Translations under genes and position numbers: made by a program
Assembly (NCBI GenBank): GCA_016209155.1
Contig: JACQWU010000133.1
Location: 1 to 20,878, forward strand
Length of the DNA stretch: 20,878 nt
Reading direction: 5' to 3'
Source: Candidatus Desantisiibacteriota bacterium
GTDB lineage: Bacteria; JACRDZ01
Shown: in pieces, positions 10,801 through 16,106 of the stretch
How positions within the stretch are numbered: position 1 is the stretch's first letter
How the letters are laid out: every line of letters begins with the position of its first letter
Notes under the pieces: model-generated
What the model saw: only the letters and a program-made list of their open reading frames with translations
Databases searched by the model: none
What the model was told of the DNA's origin: nothing

Positions 10801-13800
10801 GGTATCCGGTGACATGGATATTGTGCTTGATACAACAACAATACAGACCAAACAGGTTCAAACCTCAGGAATAAACGGGTATAAAATGGAATTAACGCAG
10901 GATAAAATAATCCCAGGTAAACATATAATTACAGTAAAATTAAGAAGCGGAGAATTAACAAGCGAAGAAAAAACCGGATTTGATTACGGTACTAAATTGC
11001 CTGATCTTATTATAAAAAAAGTATCAGTTGATAATGCTATTGAAGAGGGATATAAAAAGATAAAAGTGGAAATTGAAAAACAAAGAGAATTGCAGGCAAG
11101 GAATATTGAGGTAAAAGCAGAGACGCAAAATTTTGCGTCTGTACGAACAATAGGAGAAACAATTATTCCTGAGCTTATTGAAAATGGAGCAAAAACAAAT
11201 GTTGAGTTTATATTTGATTCCTCAACCTTTAGTCTTCAGTCTTCATCCTTCAACCTGATTATAACAGTTGATCCTGAAAATATGATACGTGAATATGATG
11301 AAAGCAACAATATCCGGAAAGAGGGAATATATATTCCGGCTGCACCTGTAATAAATGAACTGCCTTTATCGACCAATCAAAAAGATATTAAAATAACCGG
11401 AACAGCAGATGCATATAGTCTTATAAAAATATACTGTAATGGAAAATTTATCGGTGAAGCATACGCTGATGGTGAAGGTAATTTTGAATACATAATAACA
11501 CTGAAAGAAGGCAAAAACACAATAACAGCAGAAGCATACAATAGCAAAGGAGAAAAAAGTTTTATTTCATTGGCATATACAACTTTATTTGATACTGCTT
11601 TGCCGCCGCCGGAACCGGAATGCAAACTCAATATAAACAGCAGTATGAATAAAGAATACAAAAAAGCGCTGGTTTATTTAGGACATGATGCTGAATATGA
11701 TTCCGGAACAATAGCAAAAATTTTGGACAGCACTAATGCCGGTTACAGCATAATTAAAGCATGCAGAAATACTTTTCGCAGTGAACTGCGCAGCGGACAG
11801 TATAACATGTATATAATCGATAATGCATCGAAACATGATGAAAAAAAGTGCAATGTATGCGGTATAAAAGTTTCTTCGGGTGAATGGAAAGACACTATGT
11901 ATGAATTGTCCGAGGCAGTTTATAGAGGGGATGGATTTATATTTATAAAAACAGACCCTGAAACATTTTATCCGGGTTTGTTTAAAAATCTCCTTGGAGT
12001 AAAAGGAGGCGGATATAAAGATAAAAAAGAACTTACTTTAAGAGTTACAGATACAACCTGGCATGATAATCTGGAAATTGAGCTTGCAAGTGACATCTTT
12101 GAAGTAAAACCTACATCCGGAATAATAAGAGCAGATCTGGAATTTTATAATAAAACATTAAAAGAAAAAGTATGGCCGGCTATAGTTACCAATAACTATG
12201 GCAGAGGAAAAACAGTTACATTGACATATGAACCTGAAAATAGTCTTGACGTAGAAAACAAAGCAAAATGCGATATGCTTATGAAAACAATGATAAAGTA
12301 TCTTGAACCTGATGAAATAAAAGCAGAACCGTTTGAGATGATACCTGTTAATGTAAGTGTAAAAGCAGATAAAGCCTGCGATTTGATTTTATGGGGAAAT
12401 CATCAAGATAATCTCAGCCTTAAAAACACAGACGGACAAATAACAAGTCCGCATGATATACGGTGGAATGTAAACATCTTAGACAGTACGGAAATAAAAA
12501 ATACTCAGTCTATTTTTATTTTACCTGATGAAAAAGGAACATCCTCGTATTCAATTTTAACGCAATATAAAAATGGAGATAATTGGCATATTTATAACAC
12601 AACCACTATAAATCTTGAAATTAAAGAAATTATTGAGGAAAAGCTTGATAGGACAAAGCTCTGTGTAGAAAATCTGGAAATAAATGAAAATGATGAAGAT
12701 GAGCATGAAATAAAAGAATACATTATATATAAACTAAATCTGATTAAAAACAGAGGGAAAAACAGCATAGATGATATTGAAAGAAGCATAAATGATCTTA
12801 TTGATTGTATAAAAAAAATAGAAAAGCTTGAAGAAGAAGGAACATCCTTATTAATTGAAATACAAAAAATACACTTTGAACTGTCATATATAATGCAGGG
12901 TTATGAAGGTATGTACAGCAGAAAAATTGAAGATGAACCTCCCGTAAGTGACACTGTTCCACCGGAAATAATCACAAAATATCCTGATAATTTGTCGCTT
13001 AATATAAAATCCGGTGCGATAATAAATGCCATATTCTCAGAAGATATGGATAGTTCGAGTGTAAATACAAATACGTTTTATATAGAAGACAGAAGTCAGG
13101 AATCAGAAGACAGAGTTGAAGGCAGGGTAAATTATAATAATCGAATTGTAACCTTTACGCCAACAAATTTATTAGAACCGAATACAACTTATACAGCTAC
13201 GATAACAAAAGGAGTTAAAGATATTTCCGGCAATTATATGGCGGAAGATTATATATGGAGTTTTATAACAATAAATCCTGAAGTGGAAATAATCTTTCCG
13301 GAAATATTATCAGCAAGTCCATATGATGGCGGAATAGATATAGTGCGGGATACAACAATCAGCGCAGTTTTTTCAAAGGATATGGATACATCAAGTATAA
13401 ATGGAAGTACGTTTTATATAGAAGACAGAAGTCAGGAATCAGAAGACAGAGTTGAAGGCAGGGTAAATTATAATAATCGAATTGTAACCTTTACGCCAAC
13501 AAATTTATTAGAGCCGAATACAACTTATACGGTTACGATAACAAAAGGAGTTAAAGATATTTCCGGCAATTATATGGCGGGAGATTATATATGGAACTTT
13601 ATAACAGAAAAAGAGCCGGATATAATAGAACCCCCTATTCCCGACACGATACCTCCTGAAATCATATCAACCAATCCGGAGAATAATGCTGCTTATATAA
13701 ATCCGGGGATAATATTAAGCGCAGTTTTTTCAGAAAAAATTGATAATGCAAGTATAAAAGAGGATTCATTTATATTACAGAATGTAAATAATAATATTAT

Positions 13801-16039
13801 TTCAGGACAGCTTTTGCGCGGAACAAAATCAATCGTATTTATACCGTATAATAATCTGGAATATAACATGGGATATAAAGTAAAAATATTGTCAGGGATA
13901 AAAGATTTAAGCGGTAATAAAATAACGGAAGACTATATATGGAGCTTTAGTACCCCGGATAAAATATTTCCTGAAGTATTAAGTGTGAGTCCGGCTGATG
14001 GTACGAAAGATGTATTATGTGACACAAAAATAAATGTGAAATTTACAAAAGCAATGGATACATCGACAATAAATATGAATACATTTATATTAAAAGATAT
14101 TAAAAATAATACCGTACCCGGTAGTTTTATTTTTACTGATACAACTTTTGTATTTATTCCATCTGCTCCTTTTAAAGAATCAATGATATATATTGCTGAA
14201 ATTAAAAGTGAGATTAAAGACAAAACAGGTAATAATTTACTTAAGGGATATATATGGAATTTTTCTATAAAGGAATATGGATGGATAAAAGCGGCAAGCG
14301 GTACAAGTCATACAATAGCAATTAAATCAAATGGAGCGCTCTTTACCTGTGGAGCAAATAATTTTGGGCAATTGGGCGATGGAACAAATACAAATAAAAA
14401 CACCCCGGTTCAGATAGGCGCTGATAATGAATGGCTGGAGGCAGCAGGCGGTGTAAGTCATACTGTTGCAATAAAAACAAACGGGACATTATGGGCATGG
14501 GGGAAAAATGATTACGGGCAATTGGGCGATGGAACTCTATCAAACAGAAATGCTCCTGTACAAATTACAAATGATGGAAATTGGTTGAAAATAGCATCCG
14601 GATGGTATCATAACACTGCAATAAAAACAGACGGTACATTATGGGGCTGGGGATATAATTATTACGGACAATTAGGTGATGGAACAAATGTAACCAGATA
14701 TTCACCTGTACAAATCGGAACAAATAATAATTGGCTAAAAGCAGCAGCTGGAACCGGATATACAATGGCGATAAAAACAGATGGTACATTATGGGCCTGG
14801 GGATATAATAATTATGGACAATTAGGCGATGGAACAAATACAAATAAAAGTGTGCCTGTACAAATCGGCACAGGGACGGATTGGACAGAAATAGCCTGCG
14901 GCAGTGACCGTTCAGCAGGAATAAAATCTAATGGAACGCTCTGGATGTGGGGATATGGAATTAATAATATTCCCGTGCAAACAGGCACTGATAGAAACTG
15001 GAGTAAAGTAGTATGCAGTCAATATCATACAGTAGCAATAAAGACAGACGGCACATTATGGGCATGGGGATCTAATGATTACGGACAGTTAGGCGATGGG
15101 ACGAATATAGACAAAAGCACACCGGCACAAATAGGCACATTAAATAACTGGTCATTAATATCTGCCGGATATGAGTATACGATAGCTCTTACATCCGATG
15201 GTTCTATTTTTACCTGGGGACGCAATATATCAGGACAATTAGGCGATGGAACAACAGTAAATAAAAATAAACCGATAGAAATCGGTCAGGATACTTTAAG
15301 ACCAATGATTATATCAAATAATCCGCAAAATAATTTGCAAAATATTGCTCTAAGTACAACGATTGGTGTCAGGTTTTCTGATGAAATGGATATATCAAGT
15401 TTAAATCCGGATACCTTTACAGTTTATACAGGCGGGATAAAAGTAATCGGCACAGTAGTATATAATAATAATGAAGCAGTATTTATTCCGGAAATTTTAC
15501 ATCCTGATACTAAATATACAGCAGTAATTACAACAGGCGTAAAAGATAGTTCCGGAAATGCTTTAAAAGAAAATTATATATGGAGTTTTAAGACAATTGA
15601 TACAATGCCGCCTGAAATTGTATCTGCTATACCCTGTAATAATGCTATCGGTGCAGCACCTGACACAATAATCAGGGTTAAATTTTCAGATTTTATGGAT
15701 AGCTCGAGCATCAATGAAAATACATTTATACTAAAAGCCCGGAGTGGAGATATTACGCATGGAACAATAGCATATAATGGACTTGAGGCAAAATTCACGC
15801 CGGTAAATATTCTTGCGCCATATGTTAATTATTATTTAGAAATAAATGGAATAAAAGATAAAGCAGGTAATTTAGTTGAAACAGAGATATATACATTTAA
15901 AACAGGCAGTATGGAAATAACCCCTGCATGGATAAAAATAGGAAAAGGCGCAGATTTTACTGCAGCGCTCAAATCTGATGGTACGCTCTTCACATGGGAA
16001 AATAATAATAACGGACAATTAAGCGACGGAACAAAGTAG
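1844..16039 (+). CDS. Giant modular beta-sandwich/beta-propeller protein (central piece of the split gene)
   Basis: This is a 4,731-codon ORF. The first ATG, at 1844, is only the first start in frame; it lies inside the duplicated 88 bp with no ribosome site, and the frame is open from 1799. Domain order by residue: amidotransferase-fold-like region (about 238-450); many Ig-like/NEW3/CARDB-like beta-sandwich repeats (about 453-1176); an Asp-box near 1250; FG-GAP calcium-loop repeats (about 1500-1960); more Ig-like domains including a CARDB (about 3053-3164); a second amidotransferase-like region (about 3270-3486); a charged helical segment (about 3593-3690); four Big_5 domains (about 3703-4144); an RCC1 propeller (about 4146-4483); two Big_5 domains; and the start of another RCC1 array. 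In known families these are extracellular binding and spacer modules, so a cell-surface or secreted adhesin-like role is the reasonable inference. It stops inside an RCC1 blade. If it is not rejoined to the signal peptide it would be cytoplasmic and probably not made. Confidence 0.8.
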   Translation: MKLWYDIVNEPPYVKRITINQKNGIEFGAHWENKENIDTGERTREYTIDFTRLDDFSIPPISILNGTAKIDIEFSKPVEGVYVGLTGTTEIWDIANGKLDESGKIWHGEIYWNWYAGKKVLSTFGGNQKLVIQAKDKNNHYKREAQGLPEHGYELDTSPETIAVCNSVSPYEWNKYEMAKTFILDKNPPYHLARPADTNIDLNIINIPLNNEIKPDETVAVGGVRMKAEGGRQNEGKIKVLVNGFFDECISYLKSLNIEAGTISVNADYSELTGVSLVIIPTGGLTGLGESEQMHEIFTTYTASGGTILCFSQAQGEDYNVLPGINEGLFDTTLSSQSRAYFYGFQTDMSCWMRSVVLGQYHPVLAGMENKTPNIEIDGFIYRAPENANIILSRTANYYPAYIVYKTGNQQTTNAQGSIVITNQYSDWGLAHSQTSHENSRLIKDTISWLVSPKMYFDTIKPVYGSSITYNYNMSIEKIVLKNESYDTAYYAKVWIDDPEGNNAPVWNNNNPIYNNIIDLTNAPIPPYNSTNISANINLNIDSTWIYGIYNIGYELGKNSTWSSTAIITENKWAGSFGLHKDIKEKYNTTNITVTLVSDKDDYVKGEIGTFTAIIRNKMTDKPAPLYCEIYVEHTGWIQNSRKEVTVPPGGEEKFDIKAGPMDKTGTFFCSIKAGYDLAATRKFTVYDRQVEMEIKPDRKVYLPYETAKIEIEVKNNLYINPGALRVETRILNDLNAEKWNAYNVINSIDALSIAKIYESTTFDPGWMRGKYYIESRTYDGGLNVIGYDIKTIDYSETRIEITGTPDFSHMTWKETNPLTFNITNTGGTKCSGGEIAISMYSQNGGDIIANNIVNIPALDTGNSISVTGELSIDWSRFSEEKYRIYYTLRYDNRAYTYSVEIDAFKYLVKNKFDSAWYRQKDTLSGITTVNYLGNIEDSTEIKFKILNIPELAAWETSWMYRYGRTTRSKENTYKYNILIPENINKGVYDIELKVTKNGTDLRSCIDRFIIPGFRLSSRIIGYESTSNSEIIEIANSGGIRGKGEYKIELRDNTDYPVMFARYETTLNVRDKIEKEILFPDGLRTGKYYFKLNAYDSINFGETKWDEMNITGISANLTALPVDSTIYNTTSAKVKVEIKSTSNLSINNSKLKIKIGKPNIALVPPDEIDTTFTFTIKEKPNSFKMYKFSNNEEWIIWEMNGDIYLNSKFKIQNLKIVAGGNNHEPVMIEDKSHKLWLVYRKNNSIWYSTTNNYGTSWAEIQMGTKEPEKEIVSGTNPKIIEVGRAGSSGSEILIFYLRQDKEIAYRSNIDNFTEEEIVPLPKGYKSSFDVLVDSSTQIWLSYVGEDRNIYYTKANINAGAGFESARSSIAWQGNYLSATGYARENKIAVAEAEEMILSGKSKGVTKIEDRSQNAEVITGVKLSTGYEAGWMESEEISLPDVAEILSITPVTHEPFYSSTPQLKYRFSVGEKLYDSVINKPMFKVREGWPKKLYDDYWLFTCNPAVGDIDGDGEKEVIINTRKNLYSWNGDGTKYDSLFLNPYNTGFGGFSVVLDDFNQDGIDERAITSPSGNQSKISIINKYKQNIFDEIITHYSQFSIHSGDITGDGKPDLLAFTELPRGYSGHYYIDLYGLHLWDVANKKKIDAYYATTATEGYTLPYMVTSYCGGLGTGLFDVDNDGAEEVIAYNDTGWLKTYDTYYDTNNISLRWKEIKSLYNSESYTYYPGLAVGNMLLESESTKIVKFSNYFMKIYDVKMNGQCEQNSWYMPGRDMGQISLGDIDGDGKLEIMLLSGRSQGGLFDVINLDGKKYNFPLNLPEHASHLNFPMPQAITGDINGDGEQEIIIASGDKMYGYHNTGEVIKNFPMRFYDSARNIYDPVYFNGARDFTNCYVPLPYNSPILTDLDDDGKLEIVAAGTIKNFNQTQWGRHPVIYVIDTNAWYDEENIEWAQFGANKKHNGRYGDNKGKFWYKLQYAKWANLEDRSQTSEDRGQKTDDRIKLKAEFFKNGMGDSTLPVLDKFNIAYLAGIKGVNPHIIELPDGRKIVAYKEKGQVNYTWKYAKLEDSQPILPIALTDKDIQNVNFSWIGDELYEVWCESDSTGYTFKRGKIEGAGIDSSNIFYTYESTIPAIAGGESISYTVDFGKIPESGNYLIEAELKSDFGQKISENQSEIIVMSESGIAIRLDTDKKFYSSGENVNIDVTVTNNGINTYNGDVKVLKITDITPDGIEIYSQNVTLTPGEIYQCTTGTIAEENFQLIAKANPYALRNIKIAKPEIQAYIDAPQIAGRESFPVTLRLYNPAEMEIKLNIAISNEQRAMSNNELVIKPEEWQIVKNDMNIQADTIITYQISCNNFPSINKTIQKEIKFGEKTEIVITPEYIYPEGKISIPYRMKNTGELFQDAIREIEIRNKANEIILHNKAQAYIAKDGSINDNVIFTSYPGQYELKIKFGFDSSIQGINVLPKEKAEIEKVNIGNCIDGLVPINFNICNTGYNNIGGQIKIKTGFYSESRSINISNGEEKWYTFRLNPQGVSGGKYPLSINVESGSGINFAYDTSIEISGYEFTAIPVTQNPEYTAGAEGVFAIRVKNIGDRWGKAGVTIKMGSFYEETKTVLLETDQSKEEEINFKVPDDIPEGEYKVEVKIENKKDPVIIPFRVKGLTLEVKAELDNNGYRINDSLKLRLDITNHTTSISPKIYINVKYDTTDIERDVSLTGINNQLEFNINLSRITGQKLFVGIYDGNTHRSIYLNELYVREAGEIINVFVDKQVYSPGDIVNITIQNADNGEITLIGPADFKMTKQITAGETKEAFTLGRIIPAGQYFIQYNYKIPDGDNKFEEITGSTAFDISGINLEILYSGLEKNKYSSKDTIRGTLIIKSSSMIKTNLIAWVNDPEGNNTNLSNGEYNIRIGENEIKFSGEFNTQIAGIHKVLYLIQEKETGEYLTGGSFTIEAGNMNLSGIKLETEEYPYGTEPVNIMVYTYGINGVSGDMDIVLDTTTIQTKQVQTSGINGYKMELTQDKIIPGKHIITVKLRSGELTSEEKTGFDYGTKLPDLIIKKVSVDNAIEEGYKKIKVEIEKQRELQARNIEVKAETQNFASVRTIGETIIPELIENGAKTNVEFIFDSSTFSLQSSSFNLIITVDPENMIREYDESNNIRKEGIYIPAAPVINELPLSTNQKDIKITGTADAYSLIKIYCNGKFIGEAYADGEGNFEYIITLKEGKNTITAEAYNSKGEKSFISLAYTTLFDTALPPPEPECKLNINSSMNKEYKKALVYLGHDAEYDSGTIAKILDSTNAGYSIIKACRNTFRSELRSGQYNMYIIDNASKHDEKKCNVCGIKVSSGEWKDTMYELSEAVYRGDGFIFIKTDPETFYPGLFKNLLGVKGGGYKDKKELTLRVTDTTWHDNLEIELASDIFEVKPTSGIIRADLEFYNKTLKEKVWPAIVTNNYGRGKTVTLTYEPENSLDVENKAKCDMLMKTMIKYLEPDEIKAEPFEMIPVNVSVKADKACDLILWGNHQDNLSLKNTDGQITSPHDIRWNVNILDSTEIKNTQSIFILPDEKGTSSYSILTQYKNGDNWHIYNTTTINLEIKEIIEEKLDRTKLCVENLEINENDEDEHEIKEYIIYKLNLIKNRGKNSIDDIERSINDLIDCIKKIEKLEEEGTSLLIEIQKIHFELSYIMQGYEGMYSRKIEDEPPVSDTVPPEIITKYPDNLSLNIKSGAIINAIFSEDMDSSSVNTNTFYIEDRSQESEDRVEGRVNYNNRIVTFTPTNLLEPNTTYTATITKGVKDISGNYMAEDYIWSFITINPEVEIIFPEILSASPYDGGIDIVRDTTISAVFSKDMDTSSINGSTFYIEDRSQESEDRVEGRVNYNNRIVTFTPTNLLEPNTTYTVTITKGVKDISGNYMAGDYIWNFITEKEPDIIEPPIPDTIPPEIISTNPENNAAYINPGIILSAVFSEKIDNASIKEDSFILQNVNNNIISGQLLRGTKSIVFIPYNNLEYNMGYKVKILSGIKDLSGNKITEDYIWSFSTPDKIFPEVLSVSPADGTKDVLCDTKINVKFTKAMDTSTINMNTFILKDIKNNTVPGSFIFTDTTFVFIPSAPFKESMIYIAEIKSEIKDKTGNNLLKGYIWNFSIKEYGWIKAASGTSHTIAIKSNGALFTCGANNFGQLGDGTNTNKNTPVQIGADNEWLEAAGGVSHTVAIKTNGTLWAWGKNDYGQLGDGTLSNRNAPVQITNDGNWLKIASGWYHNTAIKTDGTLWGWGYNYYGQLGDGTNVTRYSPVQIGTNNNWLKAAAGTGYTMAIKTDGTLWAWGYNNYGQLGDGTNTNKSVPVQIGTGTDWTEIACGSDRSAGIKSNGTLWMWGYGINNIPVQTGTDRNWSKVVCSQYHTVAIKTDGTLWAWGSNDYGQLGDGTNIDKSTPAQIGTLNNWSLISAGYEYTIALTSDGSIFTWGRNISGQLGDGTTVNKNKPIEIGQDTLRPMIISNNPQNNLQNIALSTTIGVRFSDEMDISSLNPDTFTVYTGGIKVIGTVVYNNNEAVFIPEILHPDTKYTAVITTGVKDSSGNALKENYIWSFKTIDTMPPEIVSAIPCNNAIGAAPDTIIRVKFSDFMDSSSINENTFILKARSGDITHGTIAYNGLEAKFTPVNILAPYVNYYLEINGIKDKAGNLVETEIYTFKTGSMEITPAWIKIGKGADFTAALKSDGTLFTWENNNNGQLSDGTK
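2516..2543 (+). repeat. Heptanucleotide repeat, AGGATGA family
   Basis: Four consecutive 7-mers, AGGATGA AGGCTGA, AGGCGGA AGGCAGA, followed by a decayed unit. They lie in frame in the giant gene and are translated as part of the linker MKAEGGRQNEG, just before the first amidotransferase-like domain. Confidence 0.7.
2555..3195 (+). other. Amidotransferase-fold-like domain 1 within the giant protein
   Basis: The translated segment starts KIKVLVNGFFDECISYLKSL, then has SLVIIPTGGLTGLGESEQ and TASGGTILCFSQAQGEDYNV. The alternation of hydrophobic strands with a 'decide that it is a path, then a glycine-rich turn' pattern resembles the class I glutamine amidotransferase-like (ThuA/DUF4350-type) fold. 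I see no convincing nucleophile-elbow Cys-His-Glu triad, so it is more likely a structural or binding domain. The assignment rests on pattern only. Confidence 0.4.
5459..5486 (+). repeat. Heptanucleotide repeat, AATTCAA family
   Basis: Three exact AATTCAA units followed by AATTTAA, contiguous and translated in frame as the linker NSKFKIQNLK. A 7-bp unit cycles through all three codon phases, so the protein repeat is also seven residues. Confidence 0.85.
5590..5613 (+). other. Asp-box (sialidase-type) motif in the giant protein
   Basis: The residues TTNNYGTSW fit the S/T-x-D/N-x-G-x-x-W Asp-box found in beta-propellers of sialidases and other secreted proteins. The surrounding sequence (KLWLVYRKNNSIWYST) alternates like propeller strands. 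One box only is clear. Confidence 0.45.
6065..6092 (+). repeat. Heptanucleotide repeat, GAAGACA family, copy 1
   Basis: Four 7-mers: GAAGACA, GAAGTCA, GAATGCA, GAAGTTA. In frame, they encode EDRSQNAEV, between the Asp-box segment and the FG-GAP region. Confidence 0.75.
6340..7720 (+). repeat. FG-GAP/VCBS-type calcium-binding propeller repeats in the giant protein
   Basis: Seven calcium-loop signatures recur: GDIDGDGEKE, DDFNQDGIDE, GDITGDGKPD, DVDNDGAEE, GDIDGDGKLE, GDINGDGEQE and TDLDDDGKLE. Each is followed by a short beta strand such as VIIN or EIVAAG. Seven units match a seven-blade integrin-alpha-like propeller. In known proteins the DxDxDG loops bind Ca2+, so folding outside the cell would depend on calcium. 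Confidence 0.85.
7784..7832 (+). repeat. Heptanucleotide repeat, GAAGACA family, copy 2 (longest)
   Basis: Seven consecutive 7-mers, variants of GAAGACA (GAAGACA, GAAGTCA, GACATCA, GAAGACA, GAGGGCA, GAAGACA, GATGACA). They are translated as EDRSQTSEDRGQKTDDR, a seven-residue periodic hydrophilic linker just after the FG-GAP propeller. Confidence 0.9.
8771..8805 (+). repeat. Heptanucleotide repeat, GCAATGA family
   Basis: Five 7-mers: GCAATTA, GCAATGA, GCAACGT, GCAATGA, GCAATAA. Translated in frame as AISNEQRAMSNN inside an Ig-like domain. Confidence 0.8.
11121..11140 (+). repeat. 20-bp perfect palindrome inside coding sequence
   Basis: AGACGCAAAA followed directly by TTTTGCGTCT, a perfect inverted repeat with no spacer, lying in the CARDB-like domain and encoded as ETQNFAS. 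Palindromes with this AGACGC...GCGTCT layout are, as I recall, common dispersed intergenic elements in cyanobacteria and some other lineages. Here it has been accommodated in frame. Confidence 0.8.
11227..11254 (+). repeat. Heptanucleotide repeat, opposite orientation (CTTCATC)
   Basis: CTTTAGT, CTTCAGT, CTTCATC, CTTCAAC. The reverse complement belongs to the GATGAAG/GACTGAAG type and so resembles the families seen elsewhere in the gene on the plus strand. It is translated as FSLQSSSFN in the CARDB-like domain. The insertion therefore tolerates both orientations. Confidence 0.7.
11650..12300 (+). other. Amidotransferase-fold-like domain 2 within the giant protein
   Basis: Starts KKALVYLGHDAEYDSGTIAK, with YNMYIIDNAS, YRGDGFIFIKTD and GRGKTVTLTYEPEN, the strand/turn order of the amidotransferase-like fold seen near the N-terminus. 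A CNVC pair lies in an insertion (KKCNVCGIKVSSGEW). No catalytic triad is obvious. The two copies bracket the central Ig-like/FG-GAP part of the protein. Confidence 0.35.
12610..12910 (+). other. Charged helical segment of the giant protein
   Basis: About 100 residues rich in E, K, I and L (IEEKLDRTKLCVENLEINEN, SIDDIERSINDLIDCIKKIE, IQKIHFELSYIMQGYEG), with hydrophobic residues every three to four positions. It is the only clearly helical part of an otherwise beta protein and separates the second amidotransferase-like domain from the Big_5 array. Role unknown: a stalk, dimerisation helix or flexible joint. Confidence 0.5.
13072..13268 (+). repeat. Near-identical duplicated block, copy 1
   Basis: Matches 13408-13604 at an offset of 336 bp (112 codons, one Big_5 unit), with about six mismatches counted by eye over some 197 bases. 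It includes the heptanucleotide array. Confidence 0.85.
13085..13119 (+). repeat. Heptanucleotide repeat, GAAGACA family, copy 3
   Basis: GAAGACA, GAAGTCA, GGAATCA, GAAGACA, then a decayed unit. Translated as EDRSQESEDR in the first Big_5 domain, between its two sheets. Confidence 0.8.
13408..13604 (+). repeat. Near-identical duplicated block, copy 2
   Basis: Second copy of the 13072-13268 block in the next Big_5 unit. The flanks diverge at once on both sides, so the exchange was confined to part of the domain. Confidence 0.85.
13421..13455 (+). repeat. Heptanucleotide repeat, GAAGACA family, copy 4
   Basis: Same units and the same order as the copy at 13085, at the equivalent position of the second Big_5 domain. 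It was therefore carried along by the domain duplication rather than inserted independently. Confidence 0.8.
14275..15290 (+). repeat. Complete seven-blade RCC1 propeller in the giant protein
   Basis: Seven units of about 50 residues, each with an AIKTDGTLWAWG-type strand pair. All but the fifth carry GQLGDGT; the fifth lacks it and is shorter. Seven blades equal one closed propeller. The first blade has FTCG in place of WAWG. Bacterial RCC1-repeat proteins are mostly extracellular binding scaffolds, so a nuclear-exchange-factor role is not implied. Confidence 0.9.
15295..15905 (+). repeat. Two further Big_5 domains between RCC1 arrays
   Basis: Units begin RPMIISNNPQNN and PPEIVSAIPCNN. They carry FSDEMD and FSDFMD motifs; the first ends with NYIWSF and the second with a shortened IYTFKTG. 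They act as spacers between the first and second RCC1 propellers. Confidence 0.85.
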
Positions 16040-16045
16040 TTACCT
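16023..16045 (+). other. Second frame break, inside an RCC1 blade
   Basis: The upstream frame reads GQLSDGTK then TAG at 16037-16039. The adjacent frame is open from 16023 and, from 16041, reads YLIIALKTNGTLFAWG, the second half of a blade. The 23-25 residues that normally lie between GDGT and the AIKT strand are missing, so a deletion that is not a multiple of three has occurred. Confidence 0.8.
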
Positions 16046-16106
16046 TATTATAGCATTAAAAACCAATGGGACACTCTTTGCATGGGGATTAAATAATTAT
16101 GGAGAG

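Larger units (their letters stand above)
12950..14275 (+). repeat. Four Big_5 (bacterial Ig-like) domains in the giant protein
   Basis: Each unit of about 110 residues opens with PPEI/FPEV plus a serine- or threonine-rich turn. It then carries an F(S/T)(E/K)xMD or related motif and ends with a GVKDxxGNxxxxxYIWSF signature. Units begin near 12950, 13290, 13645 and 13960. Big_5 domains are extracellular Ig-like spacers in known bacterial surface proteins. Units 1 and 2 share nearly identical DNA. Confidence 0.85.
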
